A stretch of DNA of 64,000 bases from Hominimerdicola alba 8. GTDB taxonomy: Bacteria; Bacillota; Clostridia; Oscillospirales; Ruminococcaceae. Each line of letters begins with the position of its first letter. Position 1 is the stretch's first letter. The stretch covers positions 186,001-250,000 of the forward strand of contig NZ_ADKM02000062.1 in the NCBI RefSeq assembly GCF_000178155.2, in the 5' to 3' direction. The notes below the pieces were generated by a model. The model saw nothing but the letters and a program-made list of their open reading frames with translations. It was not told the DNA's origin and ran no database searches. This document shows, one piece after another, positions 34,677 to 41,855 of this stretch. The translations under genes were made by a program, and so were the position numbers.

Positions 34677-36161
34677 TTACAGCTTTATCTTATAACTGCC
34701 GCGATACTGCTTCTTGGCATCTTCAAGGGCAGTCAGCGCGCCGTCAAATATTTCCTGATAATCATTGCCCGAAATGGGGTAGATAGCCGCGCCGACTGTC
34801 GCAGAAGTTTTCAGCGTGCCCATAGTATTTGTTGAAAGGCTCTCCCGGAACATCTTGCAGACGAGTTCACAGTTGCGGTCTACTTCAGTGCGGAAATCGT
34901 CATCAGCCGCACTTGAGGGCTTGGTCAGCACAGCGAACGTATTCTCGCCCAGTCTGCCCTTGCAGTCAACATCGCGGAATATCTGGTCGATTATCAGCAC
35001 CATCTTTTCAAGCTGTTTGTTGGCGGTATTGCGGTCTATCTTGTTGATGATATCGGGGAAATTGTCTATCTCCATGATGACCAGCGCACGCTTGTCCTTT
35101 TCGGAAGACTTGTTTACGATATTCTTCGACTTGTCGCGGAAGTAGCGGTTGCCCAGCACACCCTCGAAGCCGTCTTCACGTATCTCTGCCGAAAGACCCG
35201 AAGTTACCGTACCGATAGGATCAGCGATACGCCTTACGAATACCGAACCTGCACCTACTGCCAGTATAGCAGCGACTACCGCCGCAAATATGATATATAT
35301 CTTCATGCTGGCAGCTTCTTTAAGGATTATGTTGGTGGGTATCGAACAGATAACGAACCACGAACCGCTGCTGCGGTTGACGCTTACAAGGTTCTCGCTG
35401 TCTGCAACAGCCTTGAAATATGCGCCATCAATATTTTTCAGCAGATCTTCGGGCAATGCCGAACCCAGTTCGTCCTTTTTGGAAGAGTAGATCATCTTAT
35501 AGCGGCTGTCGGTCAGCCTTATCTCCATATCGTCCAGATTATCGGGGTTCTCGAACACATTGTCAAGTTCCGATGTGTAAAAAGATATGCAGAACAGCGC
35601 ATTTTCATGTATGCGCTTTACGTAGTAGATACGCTCGAAATTATCGCCGTAGCCTGTATACCAGCCGTCATGTGTACGGTCACGGGTGATCATACCCGAA
35701 AGATCGGTATACAGCTTCTCACCGAACAGTGCGTTGGTGCCGTTGGATATCTTGCCGACTGTGTGGTTGTTGCTGTACACGATACCGTAGTCAACGAAGT
35801 TCTCCATAAGGCACAGCTTGTACAGTTCATCGGATATCTCCTTTTCGGTATTCAGCGCCTCATACTTATCGTTTGAGGGGTCGGTGGCATCGTAGGTGTA
35901 GGCATCGTCCACAGAATATGCCAGTGTGCCGACCTGCTCCATCCTGTCCAGATAACTGTCAAGATTGATACGCAGCTGCTAGTTCAGCGACTGCGTCATC
36001 GAACTGACTTTCTCGGTCAGCAGTGCGTCATAACGTTTTATGGCGAACATGGTTATGCCCAGTATCGCCACGATAACGATGACCGCGTAACCCACTATCA
36101 TGAAGATACTGAGTTTCTTGATCTTTTCCAGGCTTTGCGCCTGAATTTCATCTCTAGTCAT
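34677..36161 (-). pseudogene. Cache-GGDEF-like receptor interrupted by an in-frame TAG
   Basis: From the ATG at 36161 (AGGAGG upstream) 60 codons encode a membrane helix (IFMIVGYAVIVIVAILGITMFAI) and the start of a coiled region ending TQSLN. TAG at 35979-35981 interrupts; the same frame continues QLRINLDSYLDRMEQVGTLAYS with an extracellular Cache-like domain, a second membrane helix (IYIIFAAVVAAILAVGAGSVFV) and a GGDEF-fold domain whose signature is GRLGENTFAVL, lacking the catalytic GGDEF. A CAG-to-TAG change explains the stop. Re-initiation at the ATG at 35942 would give a protein lacking the first helix. The gene heads a unit with the sugar-binding lipoprotein. Confidence 0.8.
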
Positions 36162-36394
36162 TTTTACCTCCTGTGATTCCCTTTTTGCGGTGTGTGCCCC
36201 GCTTGAAACATAATTCTACACGGTATCCCCCTGACGCACCTGCACAATGCGGTTTCGACCCGAAACATGATGCGGCGATATTATCTTCCCCCGAACGAAA
36301 GACAAAAAAGATGACCGCCTGCCATTGTTGACATCAATTACCGAAGTTCTGCATTATCGGTCAGTGAGGATACCATTTGACCCTATAGTTTAGA

Positions 36395-36423
36395 ATTATA
36401 CCATATGAACATTACGAGTTCAA
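36395..36423 (-). promoter_or_regulatory. Sigma-A promoter of the receptor/solute-binding unit
   Basis: Minus strand TTGAAC (36418-36423), 17 bp, TATAAT (36395-36400). Between it and the gene (36216-36380) lies a region with decayed family 1-like ends. Confidence 0.8.
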
Positions 36424-36545
36424 GGATAATACGGTTTAACTCAGGTAAATTATTATAGCAAATAAAGCATACGAATTGTTAAATCACGACAAATTGTAAT
36501 ATTTTTTTAATAATCAAAGAATACAACTTTCTTGAAAAAGCTGTA

Positions 36546-36574
36546 TTGACTTTTTTTCTCAAATGTGTTATAAT
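36546..36574 (+). promoter_or_regulatory. Sigma-A promoter of the apbE operon
   Basis: TTGACT (36546-36551), 17 bp, TATAAT (36569-36574), 38 bp before the apbE start. Confidence 0.85.
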
Positions 36575-36612
36575 ACCCGTTAGCTATGACTAATTATTAA
36601 GGAGATGCCCAT

Positions 36613-37656
36613 ATGCCTGAGATTTCCCGCGTTCTGCCGATGCTGATGTGCCTGACTTTGCTGACTTCGTGCGCATCGGACAAGGCAGTATCTTCGACCG
36701 CAGCCGACCCGAATGCAAAGTCGAGCGGTTCTATATTTGCGATGGATACCTACATAACCGTCACCGCATACGGTGAGAACGGCGATGCGGGCATATCTGC
36801 CGCAAAGGACGAGATATCCCGTCTTGAAAAGATGTGGTCTGTGACCGATGAGAACAGTGAGATATACGCTGTTGACCATGCGGGCAGTGCTGAAATGTCC
36901 ATATCAGATGAAACTGCCGAACTGATAGAATTCGCGCTTGATATGCACGAGCGCACAGGCGGTGCGCTGGACATCTCGCTGTACCCTGTGCTGTGCGCGT
37001 GGGGGTTCACAACTGGCGAATACCGAGTACCTGATGATGACGAGATAGCGGGACTGCTTGCACGCACAGGTGTCGGGAAGATAAAACTCAGCGGAAACAA
37101 CATTACTTTGCCCGACGGCATGGAGATAGACTTAGGTGCTGTTGCAAAGGGCTGTGCGGGCGACAAAGCTGCTGCTGCGCTGAAAGAAAGCGGCGTGGAA
37201 TGCGCACTTCTCGACCTGGGCGGCAACATACAGACTGTCGGTGAAACAAAGCCTGACGGTAAGAAGTGGAAAATAGGCATACGCGACCCTTACGGCGAGG
37301 GTTCGGTGGCTACACTGGAGATAGGTGAGAGCGCAGTGATAACCTCAGGGGGATATGAGCGTTATTTTGAAGAGGACGGCGTGGTATACAAACACATACT
37401 CGACCCGAAAACGGGCAGACCCGCCGAGAGCGGTCTGGTGAGTGCAACAGCCATAGGAAAAGAGGGGCGCTACTGCGACTCGCTTTCGACTTCGCTTTAC
37501 GTGCTGGGCGCTGAGGGTGCGGAAAAGCTATGGCGTGAGAGCGAAGATTTCGACATGGTGCTTATCGCTGAAGACGGCAGTTTTATCATAACGGAGGGCA
37601 TAGAGGACAGCTTTGCGCTGACAGTCCCCGCTGAAATGAAGGTACTGAAACGATGA
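36613..37656 (+). CDS. apbE: FAD:protein FMN transferase (ApbE/FmnB-like lipoprotein)
   Basis: 347 residues with a lipobox LLTSCAS (Cys20), so it acts outside the membrane. It has the ApbE motifs IFAMDTYITVTAYG, GAVAKGCAGDKAA, LLDLGGNIQTVG, ITSGGYERYF and YKHILDPKTGRP, and the metal-site region CDSLSTSLYVLG. ApbE transfers FMN from FAD to a Thr/Ser of extracytoplasmic proteins with an SGAT-like motif. It starts an operon with a NusG-II protein (4-bp overlap) and an Hpre_diP_synt_I-type protein, an order resembling the Listeria extracellular electron transfer genes. AAGGAG precedes the ATG. Confidence 0.93.
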   Translation: MPEISRVLPMLMCLTLLTSCASDKAVSSTAADPNAKSSGSIFAMDTYITVTAYGENGDAGISAAKDEISRLEKMWSVTDENSEIYAVDHAGSAEMSISDETAELIEFALDMHERTGGALDISLYPVLCAWGFTTGEYRVPDDDEIAGLLARTGVGKIKLSGNNITLPDGMEIDLGAVAKGCAGDKAAAALKESGVECALLDLGGNIQTVGETKPDGKKWKIGIRDPYGEGSVATLEIGESAVITSGGYERYFEEDGVVYKHILDPKTGRPAESGLVSATAIGKEGRYCDSLSTSLYVLGAEGAEKLWRESEDFDMVLIAEDGSFIITEGIEDSFALTVPAEMKVLKR

Positions 37657-38012
37657 GCAGGCGCAGCATTTTCATTATCATCACTGCTGTGATAATGCTG
37701 GGTGCAGGGGCGTGGAGCGTTTACCTTATGCTTAGACCTGCGGGGGAAACGGTCATAATATCGCAGGACGGCAAGGAACTTTACCGTCTTGACATTACCC
37801 GCGAGCCTGACAGGACTATTGAAGCAGAATACGAAGGGCGAAAAAATATCATTGAGATAAAGGACGGCGAGGTATACATGTCACACGCCGACTGCCCCGA
37901 CCACATCTGTATAGAAACGGGTAAACTCCGCCCCGATACCCCGATAGTCTGCCTGCCGAACAGACTGGTGATAGAGTACGAAAACAGCGGTCTTGACGGC
38001 ACAGCGAGGTGA
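37653..38012 (+). CDS. NusG domain II (DUF1312) membrane-anchored protein, EetA-like
   Basis: 119 residues: an N-terminal membrane anchor (IFIIITAVIMLGAGAWSVYLML), then the NusG-II pattern VIISQDGKELYRLDI...IEIKDGEVYMSHADCPDHICIETGKL...IVCLPNRLVIEYE. Cysteines in DCPDHIC and VCLPNR are family-typical. The domain faces outward. Its ATG overlaps the apbE stop (ATGA). In Listeria a NusG-II/DUF1312 type protein is, to my recollection, EetA of the flavin-based electron transfer system; the function here is inferred from that context. Confidence 0.88.
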   Translation: MSRRSIFIIITAVIMLGAGAWSVYLMLRPAGETVIISQDGKELYRLDITREPDRTIEAEYEGRKNIIEIKDGEVYMSHADCPDHICIETGKLRPDTPIVCLPNRLVIEYENSGLDGTAR

Positions 38013-38016
38013 GATG

Positions 38017-38502
38017 ATGAAGACCAAAAAGCTGACAAAACTGGGTCTGCTGACCTGCCTTGCGCTGATAATATTCATCATCGAACTGCGTCTGCCCGAC
38101 CTTGTACCGATACCGGGTGTTAAACTGGGGCTTGCAAATATCGTGACGGTCTACTGCATATACACTTTTACACCTGCCGAAACTGCGATGATGCTTTTTT
38201 CGAGGATACTTCTCGGAGCGCTGTTTTCGGGCAACCTGATGGCGCTGTGGTACAGCATAGCGGGTGGAATGCTTTGTTTTGCGGGCATGACACTGCTCAG
38301 GCGATTTGCCGATGAAAAGAACATGTGGTTTTTGAGCGTGGCAGGTGCGGTTCTGCACAACATCGGTCAGATAACTGTAGCCATGATAGTACTTAAGAGC
38401 ACTACTGTGCTGGGGTACCTGCCGTTTCTGCTGATATCGGGGTGCATCGCGGGGCTTTTTACGGGGATATGTGCTCAGCTGGTCACCAAAAGGCTGAATT
38501 GA
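38017..38502 (+). CDS. Hpre_diP_synt_I / Gx transporter family membrane protein, EetB-like
   Basis: 161 residues with about five membrane helices and the family pattern TKLGLLTCLALIIFIIELRLPDLVPIPGVKLGLANIVTVYCIYTFTPAETAMMLFSRILLGALFSGN. The Pfam name refers to heptaprenyl diphosphate synthase component I, but the compact S-component-like shape suggests a membrane transporter or partner. It begins 4 bp after the NusG-II stop, with GAGGTG upstream (ATG at 38014 is an alternative). Together with ApbE and NusG-II it forms the triad described in the findings. Confidence 0.9.
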   Translation: MKTKKLTKLGLLTCLALIIFIIELRLPDLVPIPGVKLGLANIVTVYCIYTFTPAETAMMLFSRILLGALFSGNLMALWYSIAGGMLCFAGMTLLRRFADEKNMWFLSVAGAVLHNIGQITVAMIVLKSTTVLGYLPFLLISGCIAGLFTGICAQLVTKRLN

Positions 38503-38581
38503 CAGCATTCTTTCTATACTATTCAGGGCACAGAAGCCTGTGGGCGGGCGGGTGGGGCGCAGTCCGTGTCAGAGAATGGGC

Positions 38582-38612
38582 GCGGATACGCAGATTTATC
38601 CGTCCGCTTTTT
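38582..38612 (+). terminator. Probable terminator of the apbE operon
   Basis: GCGGATA and TATCCGTCCGC can form a short GC stem followed by TTTTTT. The 60 bp before it are GC-rich without an evident gene. Confidence 0.6.
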
Positions 38613-38631
38613 TGCAAATGCAGATATGCCC

Positions 38632-38660
38632 TTGACATTCACTGAAAAATAGGGTATAAT
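38632..38660 (+). promoter_or_regulatory. Consensus sigma-A promoter of the rrf2 gene
   Basis: TTGACA (38632-38637), 17 bp, TATAAT (38655-38660): a perfect consensus on both boxes. Confidence 0.9.
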
Positions 38661-38710
38661 TAAGTCATAGTACAGCCATAGGATTACTAAAAACTTAACA
38701 GGAGGGCACT

Positions 38711-39145
38711 ATGAAGATCTCTACTAAGGGTAGATATGCACTCAGACTTATGACAGACCTTGCAGAACACCATCAGGACGGATATGTTCCGATAAAAGTA
38801 ATCGCTGAAAGGCAAAATATCAGCGACAAATATCTTGAACAGATAATATCGATACTCAGCCGCGCCGGATATGTGAGGAGCATACGCGGTGCGGGCGGCG
38901 GTTATATGCTTGCTTACCCGCCTGAGAATTACACTGTCGGCATGATACTCAGGCTGACTGAGGGCAGTCTTGCCCCTGTAGCCTGTCTTGAAACTGATGA
39001 AAATCTCTGTGAGAGGGCGGAAAACTGTCCCACTCTTTTTATATGGGAAAAGCTATATGCGGCAATAAACGATGTGGTGGATAACATCACTGTTGCCGAT
39101 ATAGTTGCCAGAAAGACCAACGCAGGGGATTTTTACAACATTTGA
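38711..39145 (+). CDS. Rrf2 family transcriptional regulator
   Basis: 144 residues: the Rrf2 winged helix MKISTKGRYALRLMTDLAEH, SDKYLEQIISILSRAGYVRSIRGAGGGYMLA. Three cysteines (CLETDENLCERAENC) lie where IscR binds its iron-sulfur cluster, though the first gap is seven residues instead of five, so redox or Fe-S sensing is plausible, not certain. It has a perfect consensus promoter and no adjacent isc/suf or cysteine genes; it stands between the apbE operon and the pnuC-like gene. AGGAGG precedes the ATG. Confidence 0.93.
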   Translation: MKISTKGRYALRLMTDLAEHHQDGYVPIKVIAERQNISDKYLEQIISILSRAGYVRSIRGAGGGYMLAYPPENYTVGMILRLTEGSLAPVACLETDENLCERAENCPTLFIWEKLYAAINDVVDNITVADIVARKTNAGDFYNI

Positions 39146-39163
39146 TAAAAGAATAATATCTCA

Positions 39164-39263
39164 CACCGGGGAGGAACGGTGCGTCCGTTCATGTATCGTC
39201 AGGTCAGCGCTCTGTAGCGATCAGCTGTAAATGAGCCCGAAGATACATGGGCGGGCGCTTTTT
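39164..39263 (+). promoter_or_regulatory. Structured leader/attenuator upstream of the pnuC-like gene
   Basis: A small hairpin (CACCG 39164-39168 with CGGTG 39177-39181) precedes a 17-bp stem formed by 39181-39197 and 39242-39258 (GATACATGGGCGGGCGC on the 3' side), with a 44-base loop holding CGCT-CTGT-AGCG. The stem ends in TTTTT (39259-39263), and the Shine-Dalgarno site of the next gene follows a few bases later. It is either the terminator of the rrf2 gene or a riboswitch-like expression platform. I could not match it to a class I know. Confidence 0.55.
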
Positions 39264-39280
39264 CTGACAGGAGTGATAAC

Positions 39281-39964
39281 ATGAAGATAAAAGAAACTTT
39301 TGGGTCACTGAGCGGCTTTGAGCGCGGGCTGTGGGCGGCATCACTGGCGGTGATAGCCATAGCGTATGCACTGACAGGCGGCGGTGCGGCAGAACTGGCG
39401 GCTTCGCTGATAGGGGTGACTGCTCTGATATTCGTGGCTAAGGGAATGGTGACGGGACAGGCTTTGACGGTGGTATTTTCTCTGTTTTACGGCATGATCT
39501 CCCTCAAAGCCCGCTACTACGGCGAAATGCTCACATATCTCGGCATGACTGCACCCATAGCGGCGGCGGCAGTGGTATCGTGGCTGAGGCACCCTTTCGA
39601 GGGAAGCAAAGTGGTGGAAGTCGCACCGATGACCGTTAAAAAACTGGGACTGCTGACCTTGCTTTCTTCCGCAGTGACGGCGGGGGCATACTTTCTGCTG
39701 AGGTGGCTTGGCAACGCAAACCTTGTTTTCAGCACTGTTTCGGTATTCACAAGTTTTATGGCTTCGGGGCTGACCTTTCTGCGAAGCCCTTATTACGCAC
39801 TGGGGTATTCCGCCAACGACATAGTGCTTATTGTGCTTTGGATCGGGGCATCGCGGGAGGACAGGTCGGCTATGCCGATGGTATTCTGCTTTGTGATGTT
39901 CCTCGTGAATGATCTATACGGATTTTTCAACTGGCGCAGACTTGAAAGTGCGCAGAAAAAGTGA
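39281..39964 (+). CDS. PnuC-like nicotinamide riboside transporter
   Basis: 227 residues with about seven hydrophobic helices. The pattern VTALIFVAKGMVTGQALTVVFSLFYGMISLKARYYGEMLTYLGMTAPIAAAAVVSWLRHP and the C-terminal NDIVLIVLWIGA...MVFCFVMFLVNDLYGFFNW follow PnuC transporters, which import nicotinamide riboside for NAD synthesis by facilitated diffusion. The specificity could differ within the family. CAGGAG lies upstream of the ATG, directly after the structured leader. A terminator follows, so this is a single-gene unit. Confidence 0.82.
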   Translation: MKIKETFGSLSGFERGLWAASLAVIAIAYALTGGGAAELAASLIGVTALIFVAKGMVTGQALTVVFSLFYGMISLKARYYGEMLTYLGMTAPIAAAAVVSWLRHPFEGSKVVEVAPMTVKKLGLLTLLSSAVTAGAYFLLRWLGNANLVFSTVSVFTSFMASGLTFLRSPYYALGYSANDIVLIVLWIGASREDRSAMPMVFCFVMFLVNDLYGFFNWRRLESAQKK

Positions 39965-39975
39965 GATCATAAATG

Positions 39976-40007
39976 CAGCGGCGGAAAACTTTTCTGCCGC
40001 CTTTTTT
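39976..40007 (+). terminator. Terminator of the pnuC-like gene
   Basis: GCGGCGGAAAA and TTTTCTGCCGC arms followed by CTTTTTT. Confidence 0.85.
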
Positions 40008-40063
40008 CAACTACCCGCCTCACTTTTTTTAGGCGTATCGCACATAAAAATTTTCTCAGGCAC

Positions 40064-40092
40064 TTGTTATCTGAGCGGATATGTGTTATAAT
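40064..40092 (+). promoter_or_regulatory. Sigma-A promoter of the phenylacetate-CoA ligase gene
   Basis: TTGTTA (40064-40069), 17 bp, TATAAT (40087-40092). The transcript leader would be about 105 bases. Confidence 0.82.
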
Positions 40093-40100
40093 TAGTTTCA

Positions 40101-40190
40101 AGGTGAGTTGACAGTGGTGAACTGATGAATGCCGCTGTACCTCACCATTACATAAGGAAACTTACAGCGCAGTGCTTTACGCGCTTTATC
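40101..40190 (+). promoter_or_regulatory. Leader with competing hairpins before phenylacetate-CoA ligase
   Basis: Three pairings are visible: GGTGAG with CTCACC enclosing CAGTGG/CCGCTG; an alternative CGCTGTA with TACAGCG; and AGCGC with GCGCT (about 40166-40186) just before the AAGGAGG site. The second excludes parts of the first and third, as in attenuators. The ligand or signal is unknown. Confidence 0.4.
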
Positions 40191-40204
40191 AAGGAGGAAT
40201 AAAC

Positions 40205-41440
40205 ATGCAGATAACCGAAAAACAACTGGAACAGGTCAACGACCGCATAAGGGCGCTGATCGAATCGAACAGCTTTTACGGCAAAAAGCTGGAAGAGGCA
40301 GGCATAAGCGAGGTAAATTCGCCCGAAGATTTTGCAAAATTGCCTTTCTCGGAGAAAAAGGATCTGAGAGATGCTTACCCGCTGGGGCTGATGACTGCGC
40401 CTGAGGACGAGATAGTGCGCATACACTCTTCATCGGGTACAACAGGCAAGCCTGTCATAATACCCTACACTGCAAAGGACGTTGACGACTGGGGCGAGAT
40501 GTTCAAGAGATGCTACGAAGTTGCGGGCATCACCAAAAAGGACAGGATACAGATAACTCCCGGCTATGGTCTGTGGACTGCGGGAATAGGCTTCCAGAAC
40601 GGCTGTGAGAAGCTGGGCGCGATGGCTGTGCCGATGGGTCCCGGAAACACCGAGAAACAGCTTGAAATGATGCAGGCACTTGAAACCACTGTGCTTTGCT
40701 CGACTTCCTCCTATGCACTGCTGTTGGCTGAGGAGATACAGAAGAGGGGCATAAAGGACAAGATACACCTGAAAAAGGGCGTTATCGGTTCCGAGAGATG
40801 GTCGGATAAGATGAGAGAGCGCATCTCCAACGAACTTGGCATCGAACTTTACGACATCTATGGGCTGACCGAGATATACGGTCCCGGTATCGGCATAAAC
40901 TGCGAGTACAACACAGGCATGCACTACTGGAACGACTATCTCTATCTTGAGATAATCGACCCAAAGACAGGTGAGAACCTGCCTGACGGCGAGTGGGGCG
41001 AGATAGTCATAACCACACTGGTCAAGGAGGGTGCGCCGCTGATACGCTACCGCACACACGACCTTTCGAGGATAATACCCGGCGAATGTCCCTGCGGCAG
41101 AAAGTTCCCCCGCATAGACACTATAAGGGGCAGAACTGACGACATGATGAAGATAAAGGGCGTTAACGTGTTCCCCTCGCAGATAGAGGAAGTTCTGGCT
41201 GAGTTCGATGAGATATCCAGTGAATACCAGATACGCATTTCTCACCTTGACGGCAAGGATACCATGCGCATATACGTTGAAACCAACGGTCATGTTGATT
41301 TCGCAGACCTTGCAAAGCGCATCGCTGAAAAGGTCAAGAGCAGGATAGGCTTCACACCCATCGTAAAGGTGGTAGAGATAGGCGTTCTGCCGAGAAGCAT
41401 GAAGAAGACTGCCCGCGTTATCGATGAAAGATTTGACTGA
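40205..41440 (+). CDS. Phenylacetate-CoA ligase (adenylate-forming)
   Basis: 411 residues from the ATG at 40205, set by AAGGAGG seven bases upstream. It has the P-loop IHSSSGTTGKPVIIPYTAKD, YDIYGLTEIYGPGIGINCEYNTGMHYWNDY, the hinge region IRYRTHDLSRIIPGECPCGRKFPRID and the C-terminal GVNVFPSQIEEVL. PaaK-type enzymes activate phenylacetate or related aryl acids with ATP and CoA. In anaerobic gut bacteria it often goes with amino-acid-derived aryl acid metabolism (indolepyruvate oxidoreductase), which is not in the window. Single gene with its own promoter, leader and terminator. Confidence 0.93.
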   Translation: MQITEKQLEQVNDRIRALIESNSFYGKKLEEAGISEVNSPEDFAKLPFSEKKDLRDAYPLGLMTAPEDEIVRIHSSSGTTGKPVIIPYTAKDVDDWGEMFKRCYEVAGITKKDRIQITPGYGLWTAGIGFQNGCEKLGAMAVPMGPGNTEKQLEMMQALETTVLCSTSSYALLLAEEIQKRGIKDKIHLKKGVIGSERWSDKMRERISNELGIELYDIYGLTEIYGPGIGINCEYNTGMHYWNDYLYLEIIDPKTGENLPDGEWGEIVITTLVKEGAPLIRYRTHDLSRIIPGECPCGRKFPRIDTIRGRTDDMMKIKGVNVFPSQIEEVLAEFDEISSEYQIRISHLDGKDTMRIYVETNGHVDFADLAKRIAEKVKSRIGFTPIVKVVEIGVLPRSMKKTARVIDERFD

Positions 41441-41464
41441 TACAAGGCACATATAGACAGATGG

Positions 41465-41495
41465 AGCACTTCCGCTTTTGCGGGGGTGCTTTTTT
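41465..41495 (+). terminator. Terminator of the phenylacetate-CoA ligase gene
   Basis: AGCACTTCCGC pairs with GCGGGGGTGCT (with G-U pairs) and is followed by TTTTTT. Confidence 0.88.
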
Positions 41496-41502
41496 GTGAG
41501 GA

Positions 41503-41590
41503 TACACACCGCTGACACGCCGCAAAACAGCAGTTTTACAGAACTTAATGTGGTAAACAAAACTCTCAGCGCTCCTTTTGTTTACCACAT
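41503..41590. repeat. Partial family 1 copy 6 carrying a family 3-like hairpin
   Basis: ACCGCTGACACGCCGCAAAA and CAGAACTTAATGTGG match one arm of family 1 (compare 11003-11055). From 41548 a 15-bp perfect stem (ATGTGGTAAACAAAA with its complement ending at 41590) encloses CTCAGCGCT, resembling a minimal family 3 element. The other family 1 end is missing. Confidence 0.65.
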
Positions 41591-41605
41591 TTTCAGCCTG
41601 TATGC

Positions 41606-41708
41606 TATAGCAATCCGCCTTAAAATTCAGACAAAATCCAGTCACAAAACCCATAAATCCCAGCTTTTGCGACTGGATTTTGTGAATTTAAAAAGTTGGA
41701 TTGCTATA
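41606..41708 (+). repeat. Family 2 MITE-like element, copy C (103 bp)
   Basis: Starts TATAGCAATCC and ends GGATTGCTATA, perfect 11-bp inverted ends; inner arms ACAAAATCCAGTCAC and GACTGGATTTTGTGAAT. It lies 16 bp after the family 1/3 composite. Confidence 0.9.
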
Positions 41709-41769
41709 AATGGATAGTCATAAAAGCAAAAAATGCTACTAATTGTTGCGAATTTGCTAATATTGTTGC

Positions 41770-41798
41770 TTGACAAAATTACGGCAATATCCTATAAT
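41770..41798 (+). promoter_or_regulatory. Consensus sigma-A promoter of the leucine-rich dockerin genes
   Basis: TTGACA (41770-41775), 17 bp, TATAAT (41793-41798), both perfect consensus. Confidence 0.9.
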
Positions 41799-41855
41799 AT
41801 TTGTTGTGGGCTGAAAAAGCCGATAATACGATAATACAGAACAGGAGAGAATAAC

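Noticed and set aside
35979-35981. TAG recoding (readthrough or pyrrolysine)
   Set aside because: TAG serves as the true stop at 5868-5870, the other interrupted gene has TAA, and no pyl genes or PYLIS-like element are visible.
40112-40180. CTGATGA followed by GAAAC in the phenylacetate-CoA ligase leader, resembling a hammerhead ribozyme core
   Set aside because: The bases between the two boxes cannot form stem II and no cleavage triplet is placed correctly.
40430-41560. 376-codon minus-strand frame opposite the phenylacetate-CoA ligase gene
   Set aside because: Antisense shadow of a gene with clear motifs; no start signal or family features.
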